Of a stretch of 64,000 nt of DNA, positions 11,840 to 24,786 are shown piece by piece; position 1 is the first letter of the stretch, and the number at the start of each line of letters is the position of its first letter. The stretch is from Ailanthus altissimus. Lineage: Eukaryota; Streptophyta; Magnoliopsida; Sapindales; Simaroubaceae. The translations under genes were made by a program, and so were the position numbers. The DNA lies in assembly GCA_946807835.1 (NCBI GenBank), contig OX327684.1, positions 33,230,501 to 33,294,500 on the forward strand, in the 5' to 3' direction. The notes under the pieces were generated by a model that was not told the origin of the DNA, ran no database searches, and saw nothing but the letters and a program-made list of their open reading frames with translations.

Positions 11840-12960
11840 AGCTTCCTCTAACTTTTTTGCATCATCAAATATGGAGGGCCAACTGGGTAATTCTATTATT
11901 CACAAAAACAAAGTCATAAGGTTCAAACCCTCCTAAACTTCAACCATAAACATTTAATCAACTAATAAATGGAGAAACCAAAGTAATACAAACTAGGCAA
12001 TTTGAAGCAACAATTCATAAATAAAATCAATGCCACTTGGATAAAAACAACTAAAGAGTATTTAATATTTTAACTCTTTTTTTTGGAATATTTTGGATAA
12101 TAAAAGAGAATTGATCAATAGACGTACCAATAATTGCAGTGTCAAATTTCTAATTATGCCTTCATCACTATCTACTACACCTAACCTTTTTTTTTTCCTA
12201 TTTCGTGGTCAGTAGGAGAAAAAATAAATTATGTTGAAAGGATGATAAAAAATCAAAACCATGCTTGTAAATTGTAACTTTTAAAGTGATAAAATAAATC
12301 ATTTAAGGAAACAGAGGAAGCTTAGTTTCAAATTAAGAGTAAACAAAACTGTCTGATTTATATATATAGTTTTTTTTATAAAAAAAAACTGCGAGTTTAT
12401 TGTTGTATTGAAGACAGTAAGAATGAAGATAGTGTTGGAAATCAAGCAACAGGGCAAGTAAAGAGAACTAACTCAGATATTAAGAAATGAACAGAGTAAA
12501 ATTAAAAAAAAAAAAAAAGAAACAAAATCCCGGAATTTTCTTTTTCTTTCGTCATAAAGTTTTCTTAACATCCAAACAGAAACCGTAACAGCATAAGAAA
12601 AGCAAGAACAGTTGGCCTTGTTTGTACATACCTGTGGTTCTGATGAATTTTTAAGTGAGAGAAGAAACGGAATTAATATGTGGAAAAATGAAAATGATTC
12701 GACCAGTAAATTGCAGCCCTTGTTGTTGTTGTTGAGAAGAAAGTTCCTGGAGCGAGTCTATCATGGCAGTTACTGGATTAGAGAGGGAAATTCAGAAATA
12801 CCGAGAAAAATAAAAAATAAAAAACATCAAAAGTCCACTTTTGGGAAGAGTTAAGTCGGGAGAGACCCTCCAAGAAATTGTTTACGTACTGTTATGATAA
12901 TAAATGTGGGCCAGATGGGCCTACGTGGAGTAAATTTCGGGCCCACTAGAGGGCTGACTT
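11840..12960. other. Upstream region of CNGC copy 1
   Basis: Probable 5' UTR and promoter of the minus-strand channel gene. Blocks at about 12540-12890 match about 32060-32465 upstream of copy 2, so the duplication includes the promoter. The plus-strand open frame at 12612-12854 lies in this conserved non-coding block and shows no protein features. Confidence 0.5.
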
Positions 12961-13719
12961 CCGCACTTGGAAGAGTCAAAGTCGTCTCACTCTCAACATA
13001 TGTTCGTGGAAATGCCTATAAAATTACTCATTATTTATTTTATTTTTAAGAAATTTATCATGTATAAAAAAAATAAGTGAATCCATCCATATTTTCCGTT
13101 TTAAATATATTTAAAAAGTTATAAAAATGAGTTGTAAATAAGTTAAAAGATGTGTTACATATAAGTATGTGTATCTTGTAAAAATTAGCTATTAATATTA
13201 GTATTTAAATTATTTATTCCAAAAAAAATTGTTCAATTCAGTTCATGGTGTTGATATAGAAAGCACTTTAAGAGAGGAAAAAAAAAGGAGTAAAATTGGA
13301 AGTTAAGGGTTTGATGAAATTTGTGGGACATGCGGATTCAGCTTCTCCTGACACAAGGGGCCGTCCTACTATATGATTAAGTGAATTAGAAATTAAAAAT
13401 ACGGTGACAATAACAATAAAAATAATGATTAATCCTAAAATAAGAAATGTTTTTAAAAAATAATTATAATTGACACACATGGTAGGAAGTCTATTTTCTA
13501 ATTTAGTATCCGAGTGGCGGCGGCGACGATTTTTCTGCTCATGCTCACATTATTTAAGATGCAGGATATTTTGCTCTCACTAAAATATTTTAGGATGATT
13601 TTTTGCATTTCCTCTTTTTTCAATTAACAAACGCAAATAAGAATGTCTACGAGTAAGATTCAGTCTAGGATTAACTAAAGATTGGATTAAATTATATTAC
13701 TTTATTATTTAATTTAAGG
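12961..13719. other. Intergenic, no gene seen
   Basis: AT-rich sequence without family-like reading frames or a recognised repeat. Confidence 0.4.
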
Positions 13720-14140
13720 ATAAATATATTTTTATTTTTAGAGTTTGATCTAATTTTTAATTTTATCCTACATGCTTTAGAAAATTCAATTCTATTGTAA
13801 TCTATTAGTTTAATTCTGTTAGAATTGACAAAAAATTTCTTTTAATAGTATATTAACAAATTTGTCTCTTTTTATATATTAGTTTGATATGATGATAAAT
13901 ACAAACTTGTCTCATGTGTTTTAAAAAATTCGTGAGACAAATACATTTTTATTTTTAGAGTTTAACTTAATTTTTAATTTTGTCTCGTGTGTTTTAGAAC
14001 ACTCAATTCTATCATAGTCTGTTAGTTTAATCCTGTTAAAATTGACAGAAAATTTCTTTTAACAGTATATTGATAATTTTGTCATCTTTTATATGTTAGT
14101 TTGATATGATAATGCAAGTACATTATACAATATACACGTA
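13720..14140. repeat. Two tandem copies of a 217-bp unit
   Basis: The block containing TATTTTTAGAGTTTGATCTAA near 13731 recurs with about 15 percent differences 217 bp later (near 13948). The match runs to the shared TAGTTTGATATGATRAT end near 13890 and 14110. It is non-coding. Confidence 0.7.
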
Positions 14141-14883
14141 TCACATATTAATAGGCTTTGAAAAAATAAAAAAGACACATGACATATTGTAATAGGTTAA
14201 ATAAAATAAATAAATAAATGGAGTAGCCGGATAGTGGTCGCCGTCGTCAGTACCGACTGGCCACTGGTGATCAATTGCGATTTGACTCAAAATTAACATC
14301 ATTAGACTCAAATTTTTGTGATCTACACGATGGTGAAATTTATTTTATCAATAGAGTACTGTAGAAGTACCAAAAGTGGAGAAGAATATGATGGTTGGCG
14401 GCCATCGCCCTTACCATTAGACAGATCGATCGCCGATTTGTCCAATGGTGGGGGCAGTGCACGCCACTATGGTGTCATCCCTTTAATTTAAAAGTTTAAA
14501 GTGTTAGGCGAATGTTCAATATTAGTATTAAAAATAAATTTTAATAGTCTCTCTAATATTAATATTAAAAAAAAAATTTAATAATTATCTTCACGTGAAA
14601 CATGAATTCAAATTTAAAGTATAAAATAGAATGGATCATTTAGAGAACTAAATAGAGATAAATAACAATTCTTAACAATTTCTCTCACATAAAACACAAG
14701 ATCTAAATTTAAAATCTAAAATAGAATGGATCATTTAGAGACTGAATAAAGATAAATGACAAGTCTTGACAGTTCTCCTCGTGTAAAATGTGGATATAAA
14801 TTTAAAATTTGAAACAAAATGGATTATCTAAAACTTTGATTTTGATATCATATTAGTTTACCACTCAACTCAAAAATTAGAAC
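14141..14883. other. Intergenic, no gene seen
   Basis: Non-coding. A short motif (AAATTTAAAATCTAAAATAGAATGGAT and variants) recurs at about 14612, 14707 and 14802, a weak imperfect repeat with a period of about 95 bp. Confidence 0.4.
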
Positions 14884-15575
14884 TGTTAGATAAAAATCCT
14901 TAATCTGAAAATTTGGAAATTCTTAAGTTAAGGAGTTAAATTTATTTTATTTATCGAAAACGCTTTGGTAGAGATAAAAAAAAAATAAATAAATAAACAA
15001 TACAAAAAAAGAAGAGAGTGACACAAGATATATAGTAGGTCAGTCTCAATTTGAGTTTATGTCCACTTTACTAAATTTTAGGCTCACTCACCTGCATTAT
15101 TTTAACAAAGTGTTTACAATAAGGCACCGTGACCATTACAAAGAGTAAAAGAAAAAATTTTATATAATATCCCGTGCCATGTCGAGAGAAAAATCTTATC
15201 TAGACTACTGTAAAGATAAAAAGTCTCTTGATAGAGAATTCTCCCCCGTAGAGACAAAATTGGTCTCGTTTTATAGGTGTAGTATGTTGAATATACATAA
15301 GGCATGTCATCAATCCCAATTAATCCTATAATTTCATTCCTAATTTAAGGGATAATTATTCCCTCATAATTCCCTTAATTTACTCATAATAAATTCTTTG
15401 ATTTGGAAATAATAAATCTCTACTTAAATAGGCTCTATGATTTAAGAGATGTGTTTACTTCTTAATTTGACTATGTTTCCTAAAAGGGAGGGACCCAATT
15501 TTCAGGCTCAGGTTTGACATCTAAATGTAAAAGGGAACAAGGTTCCTTTAGTTTTCAGTATTAACTTGTTAATGT
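14884..15575. mobile_element. Degenerate LTR-like direct repeat, left copy
   Basis: Matches 17800-18365 over most of its length. Shared landmarks are a CTGAAAATTT start, a GCACCGTRA..CATTA block, and a CAATT/CCATTTT..AACA end. Boundaries are approximate and no target-site duplication was found. Confidence 0.5.
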
Positions 15576-16079
15576 TGAAAATTTAATCATCGTTTAGGTT
15601 AAAAGTTTTACGCTAAGATTCCAAGTTGGTTTATTCAAGATCTTACTTTATGCTTAGGTCAAGCTCAGTTAATTTACATTGGTGTGCTCGGATCAGTTTT
15701 TTATCTTAATTTTCAAGATTTTATAGTTAATCTCAATGAACTTTATTAGTATGGTCGATATTGACAAAGGTTTTATGCGACCTCAATAAGGGCCTATGTA
15801 GCCTTGAGAATGACTTATGTGGCATCGAGAAGTACTTATGTGGCCTCGAGAAGGTCTTATAAATTATCACGAGAACTAGTCCATGATAAGATCTTCTTGT
15901 AAGGTGTTAATCCTCCACACAATGTCTTATAAATTATCCTGGCAAGCTGGTACCTGATAGGATCTTCTTATGAGGCGTCAGAAATCCTCTACACAAGGTC
16001 TTATATGAGGATTATGTTGGCCTTGTATGAGAGCTAACGGTGGCCTTGTAAGACAGATTATGAGGGCTCATGAAAGCCT

Positions 16080-16495
16080 TGTATGAGGGTTTAAGTGATT
16101 GGGTTTGGGGTCCTTAATGAGAACTTAAGTGATTAGGTTATTTGAGAGCCAAAGTGACTTGCTTAGGGTCTTGTTAAAAAATTTAATTTCGACTCATTGA
16201 GAGTCTAAGTGACCGGGGGTAGGATTTTTGGCGAAAATTAATTTCAACTCCTTTAAGAACCTAAGTGATCAAGTTGAAATTGTTGGTGAAAAGTAATTTT
16301 GGCTCTTTTGAATCTCAAGTGAATGGGTTGAGATTCTTGTTAAAAAATAATTTCAACTCCTTAAAAGCCTAAGTGACTGGATTAAAAATTTTGGTGAAAA
16401 GTAATTTTGATTTCTTAAAAGTCTAAGTATCAGGTTCGAGCTTTTAGTGAAAGTTTCTATTGGGCTCCTTAGAAGCCTAAGTGGTCGGGCTCATG
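16080..16495. repeat. 54-bp degenerate minisatellite, about seven units
   Basis: Successive units carry CTCCTTAAAAGCCTAAGTGA followed by a GGTGAAAAGTAATTTTGR-like end. The spacing is 54-55 bp and divergence between neighbours is high. It lies inside the region bracketed by the LTR-like repeats. Confidence 0.65.
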
Positions 16496-16599
16496 GCAAA
16501 TTAAATGCTTGAATTTTTGATGAGAAAGTTTGTATTTGGGGGTCTATCTAAATTTTTTTAAAATTATAATTTCTAAAACTAGAAGGGGTTAAATAAAAA

Positions 16600-17555
16600 A
16601 GCCTTTACCCTCTACTCTGTTTTTTACACCCTTTTTTTTTTACTCCTCCCAAATTCTTTTTGGCCCCCTTTGTTTTTTCTTTTTCATACATTATTTCAAT
16701 TTTTTTTTTTTGCATTTTTTTCTCGAGGTCCTCCATTTCTTTGACAAACTCTTTTTTTTTTTTTTTTTTTATGTATTCACCTGCGAAAACATATTTTACA
16801 CCATATTTTTTGTGTGCTGGAGGAGCCCTTACTCTTTTTTTTTTTTGAATTTTTTTAATAGTTGTATTTGCGCATATCATTTTGTTTTCATAACACACAA
16901 GCTGCTCTTTTTTATTTTATAATTGCTCATACATTTTTTTTACGGCCTATCGTACCCCCTTTTTTTCACCTGACCAATCATTCCATCGACCAAATCAACT
17001 TCCCCTTTCAATGTCTTTTTCTGTCACCTCAGTTTTTTTAGGAGCCGCACATTCTTTTTTTTCTTCTTCCAAGTCTAAAGAGATTTTGCCATCCTTTCTT
17101 TTTTAAGAGAGATCCGCACTCGATCTTCATTCTTTTTATAAAAAAAAACGTTTTTATTTTTATCTTCTTTCATATTTTTTTTAACGCAAGCCCTTTTTCT
17201 TTACTGCACCTGCACATACTTTTTTTTCTACTGCACAAAGGCTGCTTTTTTCTTTTGTTGTTCCTGCGCAAATTTTTGTTTTGTTTTGTTTTATTTTTAT
17301 ACAGCCTTTTTTTTAATGAAATTGAGAAGACACTTTATAATTTTTTTTAACACTCTTCACCCAAGGTCTCTTTCTTTTCCTTTTTGTTTTGATTTTTTTC
17401 TCCTCAAATTTTTTGGCATTTTTTTACATCATCTTTTTACCATGGCAACTTTTCTACTTTTTTTCTTGATCAACTATTTGTCTTCTTTCAAGAGCGGGCA
17501 ACAACCTCCTCTTTTTTTTTTTCTTCTTTTAAGTTGCGGTAAAAAACACTAATAG
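16600..17555. repeat. Pyrimidine-rich low-complexity tract
   Basis: About 950 bp dominated by T-runs with scattered C on the plus strand. Open frames on both strands are F/S/L-rich or K/E-rich translations of this composition and are not genes. Confidence 0.7.
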
Positions 17556-17799
17556 CTCGTTCCTTATTCTTAATGACAAATATTACTTTGTTACAAAATT
17601 AATTAAAAATTTTAAAAATTTAACATCATAATTTTTTAATTAGAAAGAATATTTTGTATAAAAATTTGTATGGATGTATAATTATAAAATTAGTATAAAA
17701 TTTTAATCAAAAAAATAAAAAAATAATTTTTTTATTGTTGTTTTGTCCGGTTAGTCTTCATAACCTTTTATTGCTTTTCTTATAAATGGTACTAAATTG

Positions 17800-18365
17800 T
17801 TGATCTGAAAATTTAAAAAATTTCAGGTTAATAAATTAAAATTTATTTTGTTTGTCGAAAACACTTTGATAGAGACAAAAAATAAAAATTGATAAAATAA
17901 AGATAATGACATAAGATATATAATAGTTCAACTTTAATTCAGGCTTACATACATTTTATCGAGTTTTAAGCTCATTTATATACACTATTTTAATAAAATA
18001 TTTATAATAAAGCACCGTAATCATTATAAAGAGTAAAAGAAAAAAGAAATTTATATAGTGTCCCATCCCACTTCAATAGAAAAATCTTGCCTATACTATT
18101 ATAGAGAGAAAAAAAAATTTGAGAGAGAAGTTGAATATGAATTAGCATGTCATTAATTTTCATTAATCTAATATTTCATTCCTAATTTAACCGACAATTA
18201 TTCTCAAAAAAATTCTTAATTTGAGGATAATAAATCTCTACTTAAATAGACTTTTGGATATATTTATTTTATAATTTAACTATATTTTTTAAAAAGAAGA
18301 GACCCCATTTTTAAGATTGAGTTTAACACTTAAATCTAAAGGATAACAAGCTCAATATTAATTAA
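17800..18365. mobile_element. Degenerate LTR-like direct repeat, right copy
   Basis: Partner of 14884-15575. Together they bracket about 2.2 kb holding the minisatellite and pyrimidine tract and no reading frame. The layout suggests an old non-autonomous LTR element (LARD-like), an inference from layout only. Confidence 0.45.
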
Positions 18366-20310
18366 AGACAAATCTTAAGAATCAATACCTCTGAATTCAA
18401 TTTTACGGCACATGACACATTCAACCATAAAGAATTGAGTTGGGAGTTTTGATTTTTGCCATTACCGTTTACTCCATTCCTATCCTATCCCTTTGCATTA
18501 TCACAACATAGTCGCATAATATTTATTATTATTGTTATTATTTAAAAAAAAAGAATATATATTTATTAAACATTAAAATAAATCATGTAATAAAGGCAAG
18601 AGAAAAAGTAGGATTTGTTATTAGAACTTTTTATTTTTAAAATAGTTGCTATTAGAATTTAGAACCACAAACACTTGCCATAATAACTTAATTGTAAAAA
18701 ATTTACGGTGTATTTATTTCATTATTTTAAAGTTTAGAATTTAATACTTAAAACTATAAATATGATATTTATTCGTTATTTAAATTTATATTCAATTTTA
18801 AAAATTATGTTGAGGCATTGATTGACAAATAGAATGCCAAAATCAAAAGATGCTCTATAATTAAAAATGATAAAATTTAAATTTGAATTCGAGTCTTGCT
18901 TAACTTGAATTTGCATTTGAATTTTTTTGAATAGATATGAAATTCAGATTTTTTTAGCTGGACTGAATCTGAGTTTGAAATTAGTTTTTTTTCAGTTTTT
19001 TTATTTCCTAAATTAAATATAAACTTTTGAGATATTTTTTTTTAAAGTAATTGTTAGATAGATATATTAAAAATTAAAAAATTAATTTAGGATTGTTTTT
19101 AGAAAAAATAAGTCCAACCCCGAGTTTCGAATCTAATTTTTCAAATTTGGCGAAAATTCAAATTCAAATTACTAAAAAAATAAATAAATTCAGATTAAAA
19201 AACTTCAAAATTTTTCGAATCCCGATCAGATTAAATTTCTAAATTTTTTGGATCTAGACTAAATTGTTATCTGTACTTAAAGACAAATGTTTTGTGCAAG
19301 TCAGACTCATAATTTTAATTAGCGTAATGAGCACGCATATACAAAACGGTGTGTTTTATGGATCATTGTTTCTTAAATTTTTTTTTTCTCTCTCAGACTA
19401 AGAAGAACCATTAAATTTAAGGTGATAACTCTCTCTCTCTCTCTAAGACTAAGAAGAACCATTAAGGGGATAACTCTCTCTTTCTCTCGCTTTCTTTGGC
19501 TGCCAAGAAAATGCATGCATGAGAAAAATAAAAGATCATGAACCTTTCGTTTGTGGACCAATTAAGAATAGAAAGCTAAGATTAAGACTAATGTCCCATC
19601 TTCGAACTACTTTTGCAGACCCTAGTAGCAAGAACCACATAACTTTGAACTTCATTTTTCATTTTTCTTTTTGTGGTTTCTTGTTAGGCAACTGCAGCGA
19701 GGGTGAAGCCGTCTATTTTTGCTCTTATTGTATTTAATTATTATTTTTATTTTATTTAGAGGCATAAGTTAACTATGCTTTGAGATTAATTTTTCACTAA
19801 GAATGTTTTAAATTTTATGTAGGTAGCACTCCAAATAACATTATAGAATTAATTTTATTAGAACTGGACTCAAAACGACATGAAAAGGAACAACATTCAT
19901 GACAGAATTATTTGTATTAGTTGATGTAACATCTGTATTTTATAATCAAATACAATCTGTATTTTATTCTGTGCAAGAAATTTTGTCCTTTGTTTGGAGG
20001 ATTGTATGCTTTGTTGGAAGGGTTGTGAGTCTCTCGTTTAGAGGGTTATGAGTCTTTCGTTTGAATAGTTGTTAGTCCTTTTTAGGGCTTGTCCTGAGTT
20101 GGGATTTAATTTATTTATCTTTATAAGAAGAGGTTTAAATTTGGGTATTTGTCAATAAATATCAATTGTATTGTTTTGATAATTATCTAATTTGTTAGCC
20201 GCAATCCTATAATATCTTGGTTTTTTTAATTAATGATATTTATAATTTTTAAAAAATAGTAAAGAAAAGAGAAAAAAAATAATAATAATAAGACCACCGA
20301 GTGCAGCTTA
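18366..20310. other. Start of segmental duplication copy 2; no gene seen
   Basis: Non-coding. Blocks at 18811-18840, 19330-19450 (with CT microsatellites) and 19866-19937 correspond to 6466-6500, 6650-6780 and 7163-7235. After about 19940 the match to copy 1 stops, and it resumes near 27590, so about 7.6 kb of extra DNA interrupts this copy. Confidence 0.5.
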
Positions 20311-20537
20311 ACCATTTAAAATATAACCCTGAATTTCAGGAATGACAGATCATGTTGCTGCTGGTGCAAACCAATTGACAATATATACAAAAGAAAAAAC
20401 TAAAGCCAAGTTTATTAATATATACACTACAAAACCAGCCAAATATGATTTTTGTATTATGGAAAAAGTCGGCGAAATCCTCCAGCCGACAAAGTTCTCA
20501 ACAGATAGATTGATGAAAACAGCAGCAAGTCCAGTAC
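20311..20537 (-). pseudogene. CLC-type chloride channel, one-exon relic
   Basis: Minus-strand translation from a clear intron acceptor (..TTTCAG, 20538-20543) gives TGLAAVFINLSVENFVGW and later IIQKSYLAGF, then FAPAAT. This matches membrane segments leading to the GSGIPE anion-selectivity motif in plant CLC antiporters/channels. The motif is broken: the codon for the first Gly of GSGIPE is TGA, followed by SVIPE, and the frame stops again after ILNG. No other CLC exons were found nearby. It is a dead single-exon fragment, oriented like the channel genes. Confidence 0.75.
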
Positions 20538-20869
20538 CTGAAAGCAGCACAACAAAATATGGAATAGAGAAACAGTGAACATTAAACCAAATAAACAACC
20601 TTGAGAAAAAGAATGCTAGATAGAAACAAAGGTAATAATTTACCTCAAACAAAAAAAAAAAATCCAAAAAAGTTATCCTTTTGCCCCAAATACACTACTT
20701 GTACACGCCAATCTTTTAATTAAATTTTGTCACAAAATTTTTATTACCAATTTTATTTTTTAATAATACAAAATTGCACGATGAAGTCCAACTCAAAATC
20801 AACATGCAACAAGAAAACTCTTCACACATGGATAATTATTAGGGAACCAAGCTCGGCTTTGTACTTTAT

Positions 20870-21015
20870 GCTAGGTCAACTGGACACGAGTATTTAGGTA
20901 CTTGCCCAGCAACGTTGGAGATATGTTTGATAAGATTGATGATGCTGGTGATGTCACAGAGTCTATCACTGAAAAGACTGTAGGTGCAATGTGCCCTAAG
21001 GCCGTAAGTTAAGTG
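20870..21015 (+). other. Short coding-like stretch, unrecognised
   Basis: A plus-strand frame reads RYLPSNVGDMFDKIDDAGD and continues to AMCPKAVS before a stop. The composition looks more protein-like than its AT-rich surroundings. It may be a relic exon. No family is recognised. Confidence 0.25.
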
Positions 21016-22062
21016 GTTGTTGTTGCAGTGGATTCCATCTACCTAGTTTCTGCACTGCAGTATTTGGTTGATGTTGGACTATCACACCCCTATCTCAATT
21101 GGGTAAAACGAGTGACCACACTTAATAAAAAATCACGTTATGTAAAACTTAAAATTAATATTTAATAAATAATCATTAATTTAATTTTCAAAATCGACAT
21201 AGCTGAGTAAACCACTTCAAAGCAAAATATTTATGGGCTCAAAATCCTAATGACTGAAATTTTTATTCATTTGTTGATCGTAATAAATTATAATGAAAAC
21301 AAAATTTAATAAATAAATTAGTTTTTTTAAAACAAAATAAGTATATACATATATGGCACGAATAAAACGTGTCATGATCAATAAAATAATATCAAAAATT
21401 CTCAAAAACGTAAATTATATAATATCTTTCAAATTCTTTCTAAATTCATGTTAAGAATATCCCTATTCAATTATTATTTAATAAGATTTGTACTTATTAC
21501 TTATCACATATCACGTAATAAATTTGTGTCACATATCGACACAAATCATATAAAATATAAATATAAGTGAGACTAATAATTTCGCACATAAAATATTGAT
21601 GCTTAAAGACAAGAGTCAAACTCTTATTCTAATCATTAACGAGTTTTCTCACATACACAAATACATCAACATACAAACATAAAAACTCATATATACTAAT
21701 AATACTCATTAGACTCTTTCTGATATATAATAGCATATATAATAAAACATCACAAAGAAAGAAAGACAGTATATATCAAGGTGCCTAGTAAACAATTATT
21801 AAGTTTAGATATTTTAAAAGATTATAAAACTTTTATTATGAGATATTTTAAAAAATTATAACACTTTTATTATAAACAAACTTTCACTGTAAAACATATT
21901 TTGTATTTAAACATTTGTTTTATGCATGTCGAAATTTGTTATTCAAAATATACTTGTCTTATACGTGGTTGTGATGTTATATAATGGTACATTTGTTGGA
22001 ATTTACTAATGGGCAGTCTTAGAAATTTTCATTATTACTTAACATATTGTTTAATTTTAGAG
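21016..22062. other. Intergenic, repeat-like, no gene seen
   Basis: Includes an LTR-like opening near 21088 (ATCACACCCCTATCTC) followed by A-rich sequence with several ATACACAAATACATC-type motifs. No matching second copy was found in the window. Confidence 0.35.
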
Positions 22063-22236
22063 TAATGGTACACTTTTTAAATGGTATATCAAATTTTTTA
22101 TTTTAAATTAATGTATCAAATAATTATTAAGCGATGAAATTGTGTAATTTTTAAATTTATACTATTTTACTATTTAATAATTGCTTGATGCATAATTTAA
22201 AATAAAAAGTTAAAATATTATTTAAGAAGTGTAATA
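22063..22236. mobile_element. Palindromic MITE, copy 2
   Basis: Begins TAATGGTACAC and ends in an inverted arm (TTTAAGAAGTGTAATA). Internal order and motifs match the element at 903-1090. It is about 175 bp and non-coding. Confidence 0.55.
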
Positions 22237-23199
22237 ATATTTTTAATCTTATACCAAATTCATTTCTAAGAATCCTATAGTGCTGATGAAAGCGTTACTA
22301 CCATCAGCCAGAAATTTTATACTCTTAATGGAGATTTATAAGGAGAACTGATGATAAACTTAAGTATGTTCCCTTATCAGAATTGATTATTGGTGTCTTT
22401 TTCTTTCCTCTTTTTTGCTTGAGCAGTAGGGTTATCTCATCTACTACTTTGTGTGTATTTGACTTGACGGGACTCTCCTAATATCTCAAAGTATGTAAGG
22501 GCCATCCTTTTATGGATCATTTATTCATAATAAATATTACAGAAAAGAGATAGCTTTCCTTTACTCATTCTTGTTCCTGTCTTTCGAGTTATAGTGAAAT
22601 GGTTCGAGTAGTAGTAAACTGAATACTTTTAAGAGGAGAACTCCTTGATTTTCTCTGGGGAAGTGAAAATTTTGTCTCATGATTTCTAAATAATAATGCA
22701 TAGATTCATTTTTCCATTCATTTAAATGTGGATGTTAGCTGCTATGTTGGATTTTTTTACAATGTCGTGTTTCAATTTTATGTTTTGATCATCTAATTAT
22801 TTGTTGCTCATTGAAGATTAAAGGATGCAATATAAAATTTCATTAAGTTTTAATCACTCGAAAAGAATCTATTTTTGATTGATTGGATGAAAGAAAAATT
22901 CGAACAAAAGAGGCAGAGTTTCATTCATCTGTAGCTGCATTGTGTTTTTGAAATTGCTACTTTAACTGAGGCCCGCATACTAATTTTGAGATACTGTTCT
23001 TTGAAACTAAATAATTGCAGGCATTACTTTGCCACTTGCTCACCACCTACGACCTGTTTTTCACTCACTACGGATTAGGTGAGTCCTTTAGTATAAGTTA
23101 GTACTGTATTATCACATTGTTTGCTTTAACAAATTCTTAATTCTTACTTGAGGTATCAGGCCTCTACTCTCGGTTTTGATATTATTTATTAAGGTTATT

Positions 23200-24175
23200 A
23201 ATATGCATTTTAAAAAAAAAATTATGTATTTTACGAAAAATTTCACTCACAAATAATTAAAAATATAAAAGATCAACATAATTATAAAGATAAAGAATAC
23301 AAACTATAAAACACTAGATAGATGTAGTTCGACAACAAACGTCTACATGCATGATCTAACTTCTTTTAGTAATAGTTCACAAAGAACTTTTATATCAACA
23401 AGTATCTCTTAAATTACCTAACTATTTCAGACCACTTTGTATTTCATAGATCACCTAAATTTAATAATACGATATTTAATCAAAAAATACAAAAATAGGC
23501 CGAGCTTTCTTAAAGGATTGATCATCATTCTCTTGCACACTTAGCATTCAAGTGACTTTATAGTTACACTCTTACGCACTCAGCACTTAGTGCTTACTTA
23601 ACTCTCTATTCTCTTTTATGTTTACATCTTTGATACTTAATTAATTTTAATGGGTTACAATGGTTTATATAAACTTTAAATCATCCTTAGAAACTCTAAA
23701 CTTAGTTGAAATAAAAATTTATACGTATGAAAGTCCAAATCCTACTCAAAAATATTAATTCAAGCTAAAAATAGATTTTTTTTGAACAGGCAATGTTGCA
23801 GTATTCTATAATCAACGTTAGGGCAATAATGTGACTTCTGGTTAACGTTGCAGTGTTCATCATCCACTATTGGGGCTTTGAATCAACGCTGGGGCGTTCT
23901 TAAGCCAATGTTGGAGCATTTGGCTTCTTGGAATTATTACTGGGGTGTTCGAACCTAGAACGTCCCATTTTTAATTTTAACGCTAAGGCGTTCGAACCTA
24001 GAGCATCCCATTTATAATTTCAACGCTGAGGCGTTCGAACCTAAAACGTTCCATTTGTAATTTCATCACCTTTTTTACTTTTGACTATCCGTTTTACTTC
24101 TTTTTATACGTTCTTTACATACTTAATTTTATAATATTTTTTTATTAATTTTTAACTTAAAATCATACTCTAACA
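23200..24175 (-). mobile_element. LTR-like repeat R, copy 2
   Basis: On the minus strand it starts TGTTAGAGTATG and contains the same series of landmarks as R copy 1 (33354-34126 plus 46312-46480). These are the AACGCC/GCGTT repeat field, a block with several GTGATCTATGAAAT-like phrases, and an AGTTTGTATTCTTTATC end. The start resembles copia-type LTRs. No internal domain lies beside it, so it is probably a solo LTR or fragment. Confidence 0.55.
23947..24065. repeat. 43-bp minisatellite, 2.8 units, inside repeat R
   Basis: Three successive units start GTTCGAACCTA at 23947, 23990 and 24033, with 43-bp spacing and a few differences per unit. Related phrases (AACGCCCCAGCGTTGG) occur in the inverted copy near 33492. 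Confidence 0.75.
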
Positions 24176-24686
24176 TAATTTTAAATCATTAATTTCAACA
24201 TAACTAATTGGAGTCACCCACTTAAATCTATTTTGTTGTTCAGTAGCGAGCATTACATCACTGCAGCAATGGTGCTGAAAATTTTGAGCTGACGCGGTCA
24301 GCAACTGCTGATTCGTCCATGACCTTAAATTTGTTGGGTCAATGAAACAGCCTTATGATTTTGAATTGAGCTGCTCCTGCCTTTGGAATTGAGATGTTGA
24401 TTGAGAATGCAGGATGTTGAGAAGACATGCTTCCAAATGTTCTATAAATTTCTTAAATCCTGATTCCCATCTGGCTAAATTGCTCCTGTAACTTTTTTCT
24501 TACTTTTTGAATGTATCAAATTTGTGCCCACTTCAAAAAGTGAAAGTCTAAATCAATTATGACAGTTCATTAAAAGGTTTTCGTCTCATACATGGACAAA
24601 TATATTGGGACAGAGTAAATTTTTTCTATTCAATATCCTTTTTACAATCTGTGTTTAAACTTTTCTGTGTACTTTATGGTGGCCAG

Positions 24687-24786
24687 GTTCCCCGCAGAGA
24701 AAGAGTTCTTAAACATTCCACGAGCACCCGTGCCACTCGGCATGAGGAACAAATTAAGGAAGGAAAGAAAGACAAGAAGAGGTAAA
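24687..24786 (+). other. Possible relic terminal exon
   Basis: After an acceptor-like GGCCAG, a frame reads VPRRERVLKHSTSTRATRHE and then a Lys-rich tail to TAA at 24784-24786. It looks like the basic C-terminus of a protein. An exon-like block flanked by AG and GT also lies at 23031-23077. No complete gene can be assembled and no family is recognised. Confidence 0.25.

Noticed and set aside
16605..17552. Several short frames on both strands
   Set aside because: Compositional products of a T-rich tract.
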